Positions 1-8,274 of a stretch of DNA of 64,000 nucleotides are shown here, piece after piece. The position numbers and the translations under genes are program-made. The notes beneath the pieces were generated by a model. It was not told where the DNA came from. It was given only the letters and a program-made list of their open reading frames with translations, and ran no database searches. Every line of letters starts with the position of its first letter. Within the stretch, counting starts at the first letter, position 1. This DNA comes from JADJYF01 sp050186725 (GTDB taxonomy: Bacteria; Pseudomonadota; Gammaproteobacteria; Ga0077536). The stretch spans positions 62,001 to 126,000 of the forward strand of contig JBFWYG010000004.1 of the NCBI GenBank assembly GCA_050186725.1, given 5' to 3'.

Positions 1-495
1 CAGCACCGCGGGCTGGACCTGCTGGTCAACAACGCCTCGATATTCGATGCCTCGCCGCTCGAGCAGATCGATGTCCCCGCCTGGGAACGCATCCAGGCCA
101 TCAACCTGCGCGCGCCCTACTTCCTCGCGCTGGCCTGCGCGCCGCTGCTGAGGCCGCGACGGGGCGCCATCGTCAACATCACCGACATCCACAGCGAACG
201 GCCTCGCGCGGGCTACAGCGCCTACTGCGCCTCGAAGGCCGGACTCGTGGCGGTGACGCGAGGACTCGCGCTGGAACTCGCACCGGAGATCCGCGTGAAC
301 GCGGTGGCGCCGGGCCCGATACTTTGGGCCGACAGCGAAGACGAGGCACTGCAGGCGGCCACGCTACGCGGCACGCCGCTGGCGCGACGCGGCGAACCCG
401 AGGACATCGCGCAGGCGGTGTGCTACCTCGCGCGCGCGGCCTACGTGACCGGCCACGTGCTGGACGTCGACGGCGGACGCCACCTGGCGTCCTGA
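1..495 (+). CDS. Pteridine reductase-like SDR, 5' end missing
   Basis: The window opens inside this gene. The last 164 residues are read in frame from base 1 to a TGA at 493-495. It is a short-chain dehydrogenase/reductase: an NNAS stretch near the start of the visible part, a YxxxK catalytic pair in AYCASK, and a C-terminal GHVLDVDGG typical of SDR ends. The segment ITDIHSERP just before the Tyr is characteristic of pteridine reductases (PTR1/FolM-like), which reduce dihydro- to tetrahydropterins or folates with NADPH. The folB gene 700 bases away fits a pterin/folate role. About 80-90 N-terminal residues with the nucleotide-binding glycine motif lie outside the window. A different SDR substrate cannot be excluded. 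Confidence 0.8.
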   Translation, partial: QHRGLDLLVNNASIFDASPLEQIDVPAWERIQAINLRAPYFLALACAPLLRPRRGAIVNITDIHSERPRAGYSAYCASKAGLVAVTRGLALELAPEIRVNAVAPGPILWADSEDEALQAATLRGTPLARRGEPEDIAQAVCYLARAAYVTGHVLDVDGGRHLAS

Positions 496-651
496 GCGAG
501 GCGCGGCTGGCGGGCTTAAGAAAACCGTCGCGAGCGACGGAAGTTTGCGTCACGCCGGAGCGGAGGAACCGCGGCGTGTATGGATATTCGTGAGGATGCC
601 GAGCACCGCCGGGAAGCGAAACGACGAACGCGGTAGTTTTTCACCAGCCGG

Positions 652-1170
652 CTAGGGGGCCGCGGCAGGCTTGGGCGTGAACTTGTCCGCGGGCACCGGC
701 GCCGGAGGCGGACCGCTGGTGGTCACGCCGGGCTTCACGTCGTCATCGTCGGTGCCGAAGTGCGGCAGGGGCGTGCGCAGATACCAGCGCTTCTCCTTGG
801 CGTCGTACCACCACATCTGCTCGTCGTGCAGGGTGCGGATGACACCCGCGTCGAGTTCGTAGTACTCGATGACCGCGATGATGCGCGCTTCCTTGCCGTC
901 GTCGGCCAGGATCTGGCTGGCGATGGTGTAGTTCGTCACGCGGTAACGCGCGGCGTTCTTGAGATCGCCCGTGAAGGCACGGCCATCCGCTTCGCGCAGG
1001 TACTTCGCCGCCTCGTCGTAGTAACCCCAGCGGATCAGCTTGCGGTAGTTGTTCACCGCGCCGTCCAGCAGCACCGTGCGATCGCTCTTGCCGAGCGGCA
1101 TCGAGCCGCAGCCGAGCAGCAGCGCGAGTGCGAGCGCCAGGCCGAGAATTCTTGAGATGCTGTCGCGCAT
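652..1170 (-). CDS. Putative lipoprotein of unknown function
   Basis: This 172-residue protein begins with a charged N-terminus, a hydrophobic stretch (LALALALLL) and a lipobox LLGC, with the lipidated Cys at about residue 21, so it is probably an outer- or inner-membrane lipoprotein. The mature part is hydrophilic, with a YYDEAAKYLR segment and a WWYD/KRWYL pair near residues 125-135. It ends in a Pro/Ala-rich low-complexity tail of about 35 residues. I do not recognise a named family beyond a resemblance to small proteobacterial lipoproteins of the SnoaL/NTF2-like size. It lies 18 bases downstream of folB on the same strand and may be cotranscribed with it. Confidence 0.7.
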   Translation of the reverse strand: MRDSISRILGLALALALLLGCGSMPLGKSDRTVLLDGAVNNYRKLIRWGYYDEAAKYLREADGRAFTGDLKNAARYRVTNYTIASQILADDGKEARIIAVIEYYELDAGVIRTLHDEQMWWYDAKEKRWYLRTPLPHFGTDDDDVKPGVTTSGPPPAPVPADKFTPKPAAAP

Positions 1171-1188
1171 TGCCCCCTGCTCCGCGGT

Positions 1189-1545
1189 TCAGGCGCGCTC
1201 GCCGCGCTCGATGATCACGCCGAGATCGCGCACGTGCCTGACGATCCCTTGCTTGTTGATGCGCACTCGCACCCAGCGCACCGGAAATTCCTTCAACACG
1301 ATGCCGGCGATGTGCTCGGCGAGCGCTTCGATGAGCTTGAAGTCGGCGGCGCGCGCGAACTCGCGCACCCGGTCGGTGACGGCCTTGTAGTCCACGGTGT
1401 AGGCCAGGTCATCGGTCTCGCCGGCGCGGCGCGTGTCGACGCCGAGATCGAGATCGAGAATCAAGGTCTGACGAATGCGGCGCTCCCACTCCCATACGCC
1501 GATCACGGTGTCGACGCTCAGGTGGTGAAGGAAGATGATGTCCAT
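1189..1545 (-). CDS. folB: Dihydroneopterin aldolase FolB
   Basis: This 118-residue protein matches the usual FolB length. It would convert 7,8-dihydroneopterin to 6-hydroxymethyl-7,8-dihydropterin and glycolaldehyde in folate synthesis. Recognisable family features are the N-terminal I..L.VDTVIGV.EWER block, the TVDYKAV segment around residue 50 and the LIEALAEHIA helix with the conserved Glu around residues 72-78. It is divergent from plsY with an 86-base gap, an arrangement common in gammaproteobacteria near tsaD and rpsU. The short lipoprotein gene follows on the same strand. Confidence 0.93.
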   Translation of the reverse strand: MDIIFLHHLSVDTVIGVWEWERRIRQTLILDLDLGVDTRRAGETDDLAYTVDYKAVTDRVREFARAADFKLIEALAEHIAGIVLKEFPVRWVRVRINKQGIVRHVRDLGVIIERGERA

Positions 1546-1631
1546 GCAACCGCGGCTTTCGGCGAGTGGCGCGATGTTAGCAGGTTAGCACGCGCCTTGA
1601 TCGACGTGACGCCATCGGGTGCAATAGTGGC

Positions 1632-2225
1632 ATGCTGATTCCGGCCTCGCTCGTGGTCGTCGCCTACCTGATGGGGTCGGTGTCGACCGCCGTGCTCGTG
1701 TGTCGCGCGCTGGGCGTGGCCGATCCGCGCGACGTCGGTTCGCGCAATCCCGGCGCGACCAATGTCCTGCGCCATGCGGGCAAGGGCGCGGCGGCGGTGA
1801 CGCTGCTCGGCGACGCGGCCAAGGGCCTGGTGCCGGTGCTGATCGGACACGCGCTCGGTCTCGACATCACCTGGCTGGCCGCGGTCGGCCTCGCCGCCTT
1901 TCTCGGTCATCTCTACCCGGTGTTCTACGGCTTCGTCGGCGGCAAGGGCGTCGCGACCTTCATCGGCGTGACCCTGGCACTCGACTGGCGCCTGGGCGCG
2001 AGCTTCGTCGGCGTGTGGCTGGCGTTGGCCTTCGCGCTGCGCTGGTCGTCGCTCGCCGCGCTGGTCGCGACAGCGAGCATGCCCCTGGTCGCCTGGCGCC
2101 TGGGCGCGCCGCCCGCCGCCGTCGGTCTCATCGTCGCGATGTGCGCGCTGGTCTACTGGCGCCACCGCGGCAACATCCAGAACCTCGTGAACGGCACCGA
2201 GAAGAAGATCGGGCAGAAGGCCTGA
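1632..2225 (+). CDS. plsY: Glycerol-3-phosphate acyltransferase PlsY
   Basis: This 197-residue integral membrane protein is the acyl-phosphate:glycerol-3-phosphate acyltransferase that makes lysophosphatidate, the first committed lipid of phospholipid synthesis. The family motifs are visible in order: YLMGSVSTAV in the first membrane segment, SRNPGATNVLR around residue 37-47, GDAAKG, GHLYPVFYGFVGGKGVAT around residue 97-114, and a C-terminal YWRHRGNIQNL. Five membrane segments fit the family. It is divergent from folB and convergent with tsaD, with only 6 bases between the two stop codons. Confidence 0.95.
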   Translation: MLIPASLVVVAYLMGSVSTAVLVCRALGVADPRDVGSRNPGATNVLRHAGKGAAAVTLLGDAAKGLVPVLIGHALGLDITWLAAVGLAAFLGHLYPVFYGFVGGKGVATFIGVTLALDWRLGASFVGVWLALAFALRWSSLAALVATASMPLVAWRLGAPPAAVGLIVAMCALVYWRHRGNIQNLVNGTEKKIGQKA

Positions 2226-2231
2226 GCGCGA

Positions 2232-3257
2232 TCAGGTCGCGGTGCCGGGCGCGGTGAGCGTGGTCATGGGCCAGCGCGGCCGCACCTCGAAGCCGGCGCC
2301 GTCCTGTTCACCGGCGGCCAGCCGCAGATGCCCGACGAAGGCGATCATCGCGCCGTTGTCGGTCGCGTAGCGCAGGCGCGGAAAGCTCGGCTGCACGCCC
2401 AACTCCGCGCACAGCGTCGTCAGGCGCGCGCGCAGCGCCAGGTTGGCGCTGACCCCGCCCGCCACCACCAGGCGCTTCTGACCAGTCGACTTGAGCGCAC
2501 GCTTGATCTTGATGGCGAAGGTGTCGACCACCGCGTCGCTGAAGCCGCGCGCGATGTCGGCCGCGGTGGTCGGGCCGGGCGTCGCGTTGCGCAGGGTGTT
2601 GACCACGTGGGTCTTCAGCCCGCTGAAGCTCATGTCCAGGCCCGGCCGGTCGGTCATCGGGCGCGGAAACTGGAAGCGGGTGGGATCGCCTTCACGGGCG
2701 AGGGCCTCGACCGCCGGCCCGCCGGGGTAGCCGAGGTCGAGCATCTTCGCCACCTTGTCGAAGGCCTCACCGGCCGCGTCGTCCAGGGATTCGCCGACGA
2801 TGCGGTACTCGCCGAGGGCCGGCACGTCGACCAGCAGGGTATGGCCGCCCGAGACCAGCAGGGCCAGGAAGGGCGGCGCGGCGCCGCCCGGCTCGAGCAT
2901 CGGCGCCAGCAGATGGCCCTCCATGTGGTGCACGCCGAGCGCCGGTATACCCAGGCCCCAAGCGAAGCCGCGTGCGAAGCCCGCGCCGACCAGGAGCGCC
3001 CCAGCGAGCCCGGGGCCCGCCGTGTAGGCCACGCCGTCCAGTTCCTCGGCGCGCAGGCCGGCCTCGGCTAGCGCCGCGGCAACCATCGGCGCGAGCTTGC
3101 GCACGTGGTCGCGGGAGGCGATCTCCGGCACCACGCCGCCATAGGGCTGATGGGCCTCGACCTGGCTGTAGAGGTGATCGGCCAGGATGCCGCGTTCACC
3201 GTCATAGATAGCGACCCCGGTCTCGTCGCAGGAGGTCTCGATGCCGAGGACCTTCAC
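2232..3257 (-). CDS. tsaD: tRNA t6A threonylcarbamoyltransferase TsaD
   Basis: This 341-residue protein is the normal length for TsaD (formerly Gcp), which transfers the threonylcarbamoyl group to A37 of ANN-decoding tRNAs together with TsaB/TsaE. The protein starts MKVLGIETSCDETGVA, the diagnostic N-terminus. The metal-binding HHMEGHLLAP motif lies near residue 110. ASKH-fold phosphate-binding stretches follow (LLVSGGHTLL near residue 130, VVAGGVSANLALR near residue 265, YATDNGAMIAF near residue 300). It is divergent from rpsU across a 119-base region that should hold both promoters. Confidence 0.97.
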   Translation of the reverse strand: MKVLGIETSCDETGVAIYDGERGILADHLYSQVEAHQPYGGVVPEIASRDHVRKLAPMVAAALAEAGLRAEELDGVAYTAGPGLAGALLVGAGFARGFAWGLGIPALGVHHMEGHLLAPMLEPGGAAPPFLALLVSGGHTLLVDVPALGEYRIVGESLDDAAGEAFDKVAKMLDLGYPGGPAVEALAREGDPTRFQFPRPMTDRPGLDMSFSGLKTHVVNTLRNATPGPTTAADIARGFSDAVVDTFAIKIKRALKSTGQKRLVVAGGVSANLALRARLTTLCAELGVQPSFPRLRYATDNGAMIAFVGHLRLAAGEQDGAGFEVRPRWPMTTLTAPGTAT

Positions 3258-3309
3258 CGGGCGGCCCCCGCGTCACGGATCCAGGCTGGATCTCGGCGCC
3301 GTTCGTGGC

Positions 3310-3365
3310 TATATTTCGCGGTTCCCGCCCAGCGGGTGCTCCACCATCCAAGGCCATCCAAGGAA
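3310..3365 (+). promoter_or_regulatory. Probable rpsU operon promoter and ribosome binding site
   Basis: Between tsaD and rpsU a TATATT hexamer at 3310-3315 is a good -10 candidate for the rpsU-yqeY-dnaG-rpoD operon. The matching -35 is poor. AAGGAA at 3360-3365 is the ribosome binding site and sets the rpsU start at 3377. This is inferred from sequence resemblance only. Confidence 0.4.
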
Positions 3366-3376
3366 TTCATAGACGT

Positions 3377-3592
3377 ATGCCTAGCGTTCGCGTTCGCGAG
3401 AATGAGTCATTCGACATCGCCATGCGGCGATTCAAACGGGCCTGTGAGAAGGCCGGCGTGCTGGCCGAAGTGCACCGCCGCGAATTCTACGAGAAGCCCA
3501 CCCAGGTCAGAAAGCGCAAGGCGGCCGCGGCCGTGAAGCGCTGGCAGAAGAAGGCCGCACGCTCGTCGCTGCGCCGTACCCGCCCCTACTGA
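3377..3592 (+). CDS. rpsU: 30S ribosomal protein S21
   Basis: This 71-residue basic protein is the standard bS21 length. The start at 3377 gives the family N-terminus MPSVRVRENESFDIAMRRFKR and follows an AAGGAA Shine-Dalgarno sequence. The reading frame is open 24 codons further upstream, but that extension has no family resemblance. The conserved REFYEKP motif and the Lys/Arg-rich C-terminus (KKAARSSLRR) are present. S21 sits on the 30S platform near the 3' end of 16S rRNA and helps initiation. It is the first gene of the macromolecular-synthesis operon, 7 bases ahead of the next gene. Confidence 0.97.
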   Translation: MPSVRVRENESFDIAMRRFKRACEKAGVLAEVHRREFYEKPTQVRKRKAAAAVKRWQKKAARSSLRRTRPY

Positions 3593-3599
3593 GCGCTCC

Positions 3600-4052
3600 G
3601 TGAGCGGTACGTTCAAAGAGCGCCTGACCGAGGACGTCAAGGCCGCCCTCAGGGGAGGCGAAAAGGCGAAACTCGCGGCGCTCCGGCTGATCTCCGCCGC
3701 CGTCAAGCAGTACGAAGTCGATCACCGCGTATCGCTCGAGGATGGCGCGGCCCTCGAACTGCTGACCAAGATGGCCAAGCAGCGGCGTGAGTCCATCAGC
3801 CAGTTCCAGTCCGCCGGGCGTGACGATCTAGTTGCACAGGAACAGTTCGAACTCGACCTCATCCTGGCCTACCTGCCCCAGCCCCTCTCCGAGGCCGAGG
3901 TTGAAGCCGCGGTCGCCGCGGCAATCGCGGAAACCGGCGCCGCCGGCATGCGCGACATGGGCAAGGTGATGGGCGTGCTCAATCCGCGCATCAAGGGCCG
4001 CGCCGACATGGCGGCGGTGAGCGCGCTGGTCAAGGCCCGCCTCGCCGGCTGA
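3600..4052 (+). CDS. GatB/YqeY domain protein
   Basis: This 150-residue protein starts with GTG at 3600, only 7 bases after rpsU. It belongs to the YqeY family: an N-terminal helical region (LTEDVKAALRGGEKAKLAALRLI), a central KMAKQRRESISQF segment, and a C-terminal GatB-tail-like domain with GMRDMGKVMG near residue 117-126. The domain resembles the tRNA-binding tail of GatB, but the cellular role of the stand-alone protein is unsettled. Its position between rpsU and dnaG is conserved in many proteobacteria. Confidence 0.92.
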   Translation: MSGTFKERLTEDVKAALRGGEKAKLAALRLISAAVKQYEVDHRVSLEDGAALELLTKMAKQRRESISQFQSAGRDDLVAQEQFELDLILAYLPQPLSEAEVEAAVAAAIAETGAAGMRDMGKVMGVLNPRIKGRADMAAVSALVKARLAG

Positions 4053-4133
4053 CCGGTCTCCGGGCCGCTTTCGAAGCGCGCCCGGGCCTGCATACAATCC
4101 GGTCTCGTTCTACAGGCCCGCGCGTAGCTGTCC

Positions 4134-5870
4134 ATGGCCGGCCGCATTCCCGAACAGTTCATCGACGCCCTGCTGGCGCGGGTCGACATCGTCGATGTCA
4201 TCGAAGCCCACCTGCCGCTCAGGCGCGCCGGTCGGGATTTCCAGGCGCTCTGCCCTTTCCACGGCGAGAAGACCCCGTCCTTCACCATCAGCCGGGAGAA
4301 GCAGTTCTATCACTGCTTCGGCTGCGGCGCCCACGGCAGCGCCATCGGCTTCCTGATGAAGTACCGCAACCTCGAGTTCCCCGAGGCGATCGAGGAACTG
4401 GCGGGGCTGGCCGGCATGGAGGTCCCACAGGAGGCGCGCAGCCAGCGGCCGAGCAACAACCGCGAGCTCTACGACGTGCTCGAACAGGCGCGGGCCTTCT
4501 ACGAGGCGCAGCTACGCCAGAGCGGCGAGCGCGACGTGGCGGTGAACTATCTCAAGAAGCGTGGGCTGTCGGGCGAGGTGGCCAAGGCCTTTCGCCTCGG
4601 CTTCGCGCCCTCCGGCTGGCGGAACCTCATCGACGCGCTCACCGCCCGCGGCCTCAGCGAGACCCAGCTCGAGCGCGCCGGACTCGCCATCAAGCGCGAC
4701 CGCGGCGGCTACTACGACCGCTTCCGCGAGCGGGTGATGTTCCCCATCCACGACCGGCGCGGCCGGGTGATCGGCTTCGGCGGGCGGGTGATCGAGTCGG
4801 GCGAGCCGAAGTATCTGAACTCGCCCGAGACCGAGGTCTTCCACAAGGGTCGCGAACTCTATGGCCTGCACGAGGCGCTGGCGGCCGATCGCAAGCTCGC
4901 GCGCCTGGTGGTGGTCGAGGGCTACCTGGACGTGGTCGCTCTGCACCAGTTCGGCCTGCCCCAGGCGGTCGCGACCCTCGGCACGGCCGTGACCCGCGAA
5001 CACCTGGAACTCTTGTTCCGCCAGGTGCCGGAGGTGGTGTTCTGCTTCGACGGCGACGCGGCAGGCAAGCGCGCCGCGTGGCGCGCGCTGGAAATCGCCC
5101 TGCCGCTGCAGGAGGGCAATCGCGCGGTGCGCTTTGCCTTCCTGCCCGACGGGCACGACCCGGACAGCGCCGTGCGCGAGTACGGCGCGGAGGGCTTCTT
5201 CAAGGCGGCGCGCGTGTTCGGACTGACCGACTACCTGCTGGACACCCTGAAGCAGGACGTCGACCTGTCGACCGGCGACGGCCGGGCGCGGCTGGTGGAA
5301 CAGGCCAAGCCCTACCTGCTGCAGATCCCTAGCCAGAGCCACCGGGCGACCGCGGTACGCGGACTCGTGGACTTGAGCAAGTTCGACGACGAACTCATCC
5401 GTCGCGAGCTCGGCCTGGCCGGCGCGCGTTCCGCCGGACCGCGCCGCCCGCCGATACTGAACCGCTTCAAGAGTCGCACTCTCGAGGAGCAGGCGTTGGC
5501 CATGCTGCTGCAGAACCCGCCCCTGGTCGCACACATCAGCCCTGAGCTCGCGGCGTTCTGCGCCGCCGAACTAGGCCAGGACCTGCCGCTCCTGGAAGTG
5601 CGTCGGGCTCTCGAGGCCGGCGCCCCGCCCAGCACCGCCGCGCTGCTCGAACGCTGGCGCGACCATCCCCTGGAAGGCCTCCTGTCCCAACTCGCGGCGA
5701 CCGACCTCGGCATTCCGGACAGCGCTTTCGAGAGCGAATTCGTCGGCGCGCTGAAGCGCCTCGCGGCCCGGGCGGAGGAGCAGCGCTTCGCGCGCATCAG
5801 CGCGATTCCCTTCGAACAGTGGAGCGAGGAGCAGCGCGAGATAGTCCGGAACTACAAACGTCCGCGGTGA
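4134..5870 (+). CDS. dnaG: DNA primase DnaG
   Basis: This 578-residue protein lays down RNA primers at the replication fork. The CHC2 zinc-binding domain has C40, H43, C61 and C64. A TOPRIM catalytic core follows, with the conserved Glu in VVVEGYLDV near residue 262 and the metal-binding Asp residues in FCFDGDAAGKRA near residue 306. The last ~140 residues form the helicase(DnaB)-interacting region. The length is normal. The gene begins 81 bases after the YqeY-like gene. A TACAAT at 4093-4098 in that spacer could serve as the -10 of an internal promoter. Confidence 0.97.
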   Translation: MAGRIPEQFIDALLARVDIVDVIEAHLPLRRAGRDFQALCPFHGEKTPSFTISREKQFYHCFGCGAHGSAIGFLMKYRNLEFPEAIEELAGLAGMEVPQEARSQRPSNNRELYDVLEQARAFYEAQLRQSGERDVAVNYLKKRGLSGEVAKAFRLGFAPSGWRNLIDALTARGLSETQLERAGLAIKRDRGGYYDRFRERVMFPIHDRRGRVIGFGGRVIESGEPKYLNSPETEVFHKGRELYGLHEALAADRKLARLVVVEGYLDVVALHQFGLPQAVATLGTAVTREHLELLFRQVPEVVFCFDGDAAGKRAAWRALEIALPLQEGNRAVRFAFLPDGHDPDSAVREYGAEGFFKAARVFGLTDYLLDTLKQDVDLSTGDGRARLVEQAKPYLLQIPSQSHRATAVRGLVDLSKFDDELIRRELGLAGARSAGPRRPPILNRFKSRTLEEQALAMLLQNPPLVAHISPELAAFCAAELGQDLPLLEVRRALEAGAPPSTAALLERWRDHPLEGLLSQLAATDLGIPDSAFESEFVGALKRLAARAEEQRFARISAIPFEQWSEEQREIVRNYKRPR

Positions 5871-6146
5871 ACCCCGAGCCCCGGCTCACGGTCCAGAGTT
5901 GTGACGGGATGCGGCACGTGCGTGCCGGAGTGTGACCGTCGGCCCGAAAGCGGCCATCAGGTCCGGCCCGGCGCGCGCCGATAAGTCTGGCCAGGGTGAG
6001 GCTCGGTCTGGTCAAGCCCACCCGACGACGGCTATACTGCGCGGCTATTTTCGCTACCCAGCGCACCTGGCGGATCCCCCGCCCACTATCTAGAATTTCA
6101 ACGATCCGACTTCTTTAGGATCGACGGACTGAGAGGCTCGAGGAAG
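5871..6146 (+). promoter_or_regulatory. dnaG-rpoD intergenic region with probable rpoD promoter
   Basis: This 276-base spacer has no credible gene. TATACT at 6033-6038 is a good -10 hexamer, with TGGTCA at 6009-6014 as a 4/6-match -35 at 18-base spacing. It is therefore a plausible sigma70 promoter giving rpoD its own transcript, as is usual in this operon. No obvious terminator for dnaG is seen. Confidence 0.45.
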
Positions 6147-8024
6147 TTGACCAAAGGCAAACTTGACTCCGTGGAAACGTTGGACGAAATCGACACCGCC
6201 GACCAGCAGTCGCAGCTGAAGCTGCTCATCTCGAAGGGCAAGGAACAGGGCTTTCTGACCTACCACGAGGTCAACGATCACCTGCCCAACGACATCGTCG
6301 ATCCCGAGCAGATCGAAGATATCATCAACATGATCAACGACATGGGTATCGCGGTCCACGAGACACCGCCGGACCTCGATGCCATGTTGCTGAACGACAG
6401 CGACGTCGACGAAGAAGCCGCCGAGGAAGCCGCCGCCGCGCTCGCGGCGGTCGACAATGAGTTCGGCCGCACCACCGACCCGGTACGCATGTACATGCGC
6501 GAGATGGGCACCGTCGACCTGCTGACCCGCGAAGGCGAAATCAAGATCGCCAAGCGCATCGAGGACGGGCTGAACCAGGTCCTGTCGGCGCTGGCCGACT
6601 TCCCGACGGTCTCCGAGCTCTTCCTGAGCGAGTACGGGCGCACCCAGGCCAACGACCTCAAGATCACCGACGTCATCTCCGGCTTCATCGACTACAGCGA
6701 GGACGCCGCCATCCCGCAGCCGCTCGCCGCGGCAGAGGAAGCGGTGGCCGATGGCGAGGACGACGAGGAAGTCGAGGGCGCCAGCGAGGACGACGAGGCG
6801 GATGCCGCCGGGCCGACGCTCGACCCCGAGGAAGTCGCACGCCGCTTCGACGAGTACGGCAAGCTCTTCAAGAAGGTCCAGGCGGCGTCCAAGCGCAATG
6901 GCCGCGACCACCCCAAGACCGAGGCGGTGCGCAAGGAGCTCCAGGAGCGCTTTCTCGAGTTCAAGCTCGTGCCGAAGCTCACCGAGAAGCTCGCCGAGCA
7001 CGTGCGCGAGGCGGTCGAAGAGATCCGCGGCCAGGAAAAGGTCATCATGGACGTGTGCGTGAAGCACTGCAAAATGCCGCGCAAGGACTTCCTCGCGGTG
7101 TTCGTCGATGCCGAGACCGACGACAAGTGGGCCAAGAATCTCACCCGCACCAAGAAGCCCTACGCCGGCGCCATCAAGGAACACATGGCCGAGATCGAGG
7201 CGGCGCAGAAGCGCCTGCTCAGCATCGAAGAGAAGCACGGCATCAGCATCGGCGCGATCAAGGACATCAACCGTCGCATGTCCATCGGTGAGGCCAAGGC
7301 CCGCCGCGCGAAGAAGGAGATGGTCGAGGCCAACCTGCGCCTCGTGATCTCCATCGCCAAGAAGTACACCAACCGTGGACTCCTGTTCCTGGACCTCATC
7401 CAGGAAGGCAACATCGGCCTGATGAAGGCGGTCGACAAGTTCGAATACCGCCGCGGCTACAAGTTCTCGACCTACGCGACGTGGTGGATTCGCCAGGCGA
7501 TCACCCGCTCGATCGCCGACCAGGCGCGCACCATCCGCATCCCGGTTCACATGATCGAGACGATCAACAAGCTGAACCGCATCTCGCGCCAGATCCTGCA
7601 GGAGAAGGGCCGCGAGCCGACGCCGGAAGAGCTTGCCGATCGCATGGAGATGCCGGAGGACAAGATCCGCAAGGTGCTCAAGATCGCGAAGGAACCGATC
7701 TCCATGGAGACCCCGATTGGCGACGACGAGGATTCCCACCTCGGCGACTTCATCGAGGACACCACCATCCAGGCGCCGATCGACTCCGCGACCTTCGAAG
7801 GCCTGTGCCGCAGCACCCGCGAAGTGCTGGCGGGCCTGACCCAGCGGGAAGCAAAGGTGCTGCGCATGCGCTTCGGCATCGACATGAACACCGACCACAC
7901 CCTGGAAGAAGTCGGCAAGCAGTTCGACGTCACCCGCGAGCGCATCCGCCAGATAGAAGCCAAGGCGCTGCGCAAGCTGCGTCATCCCTCGCGCTCCGAG
8001 CGCCTGCGCACCTTCCTCGACTGA
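6147..8024 (+). CDS. rpoD: RNA polymerase primary sigma factor sigma70
   Basis: This 625-residue housekeeping sigma factor shows all regions. Region 1.1 (SQLKLLISKGKEQGFLTY, NDHLPNDIVD) is at the N-terminus and region 1.2 (DPVRMYMREMG) near residue 111. An acidic non-conserved insert lies near residues 195-230. Regions 2.1-2.4 follow, with EANLRLVISIAKKY, GLLFLDLIQEGNIGLMKAV and YKFSTYATWWIRQAI. Region 4.2 helix-turn-helix (TLEEVGKQFDVTRERIRQIEAKAL) is near the end. The start is chosen as TTG at 6147, behind GAGG and AGGA sequences. An in-frame GTG at 6171 is an alternative that would shorten the non-conserved N-terminus by 8 residues. The frame is also open upstream. Confidence 0.97.
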   Translation: MTKGKLDSVETLDEIDTADQQSQLKLLISKGKEQGFLTYHEVNDHLPNDIVDPEQIEDIINMINDMGIAVHETPPDLDAMLLNDSDVDEEAAEEAAAALAAVDNEFGRTTDPVRMYMREMGTVDLLTREGEIKIAKRIEDGLNQVLSALADFPTVSELFLSEYGRTQANDLKITDVISGFIDYSEDAAIPQPLAAAEEAVADGEDDEEVEGASEDDEADAAGPTLDPEEVARRFDEYGKLFKKVQAASKRNGRDHPKTEAVRKELQERFLEFKLVPKLTEKLAEHVREAVEEIRGQEKVIMDVCVKHCKMPRKDFLAVFVDAETDDKWAKNLTRTKKPYAGAIKEHMAEIEAAQKRLLSIEEKHGISIGAIKDINRRMSIGEAKARRAKKEMVEANLRLVISIAKKYTNRGLLFLDLIQEGNIGLMKAVDKFEYRRGYKFSTYATWWIRQAITRSIADQARTIRIPVHMIETINKLNRISRQILQEKGREPTPEELADRMEMPEDKIRKVLKIAKEPISMETPIGDDEDSHLGDFIEDTTIQAPIDSATFEGLCRSTREVLAGLTQREAKVLRMRFGIDMNTDHTLEEVGKQFDVTRERIRQIEAKALRKLRHPSRSERLRTFLD

Positions 8025-8045
8025 GTCGCGCGACGCGACTCGCCG

Positions 8046-8080
8046 CCCGCTGCCACGCGTGAGTGGCAGCGGGTTCGCTT
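8046..8080 (+). terminator. Rho-independent-type terminator after rpoD
   Basis: A perfect 11-bp stem is formed by CCCGCTGCCAC at 8046-8056 and its complement at 8063-8073, closed by a 6-base GCGTGA loop. It is followed by a moderately T-rich TTCGCTT. It lies 21 bases after the rpoD stop and directly before the tRNA gene. The T-tract is weak, so termination efficiency is uncertain. Confidence 0.75.
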
Positions 8081-8083
8081 CCC

Positions 8084-8160
8084 GGGCCTGTAGCTCAGTT
8101 GGTTAGAGCAGGGGACTCATAATCCTTTGGTCGTAGGTTCAAGTCCTACCGGGCCCACCA
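8084..8160 (+). tRNA. tRNA-Ile2 (anticodon CAU, lysidine type)
   Basis: This 77-base cloverleaf includes an encoded CCA at 8158-8160. The acceptor stem GGGCCTG (8084-8090) pairs with CGGGCCC (8150-8156), with one T-G pair. The T arm is GTAGG-TTCAAGT-CCTAC. The anticodon CAT is at 8118-8120 in the loop CTCATAA. The sequence is much closer to the E. coli ileX/ileY tRNA (AGAGCAGG..ACTCATAATC) than to initiator or elongator tRNA-Met, so C34 is expected to be modified by TilS to lysidine and to read AUA. A tRNA directly after rpoD is a common gammaproteobacterial arrangement. Elongator Met is the alternative. Confidence 0.92.
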
Positions 8161-8274
8161 TACCTTCCTGCCATCTCGTGCAACGCTGCCACTCGTCGCG
8201 CCGGCAGGGCGTTCACCAGTTGCCTCGCCCCCGACCTTCCGCGATCCTCTAGGCCTGACCTCGAGTCCACCGCC

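Noticed and set aside
6090..7985. A 631-codon open frame antisense to rpoD
   Set aside because: It is a shadow of the rpoD codon pattern, with Leu/His/Asp/Val-rich composition and no motifs.
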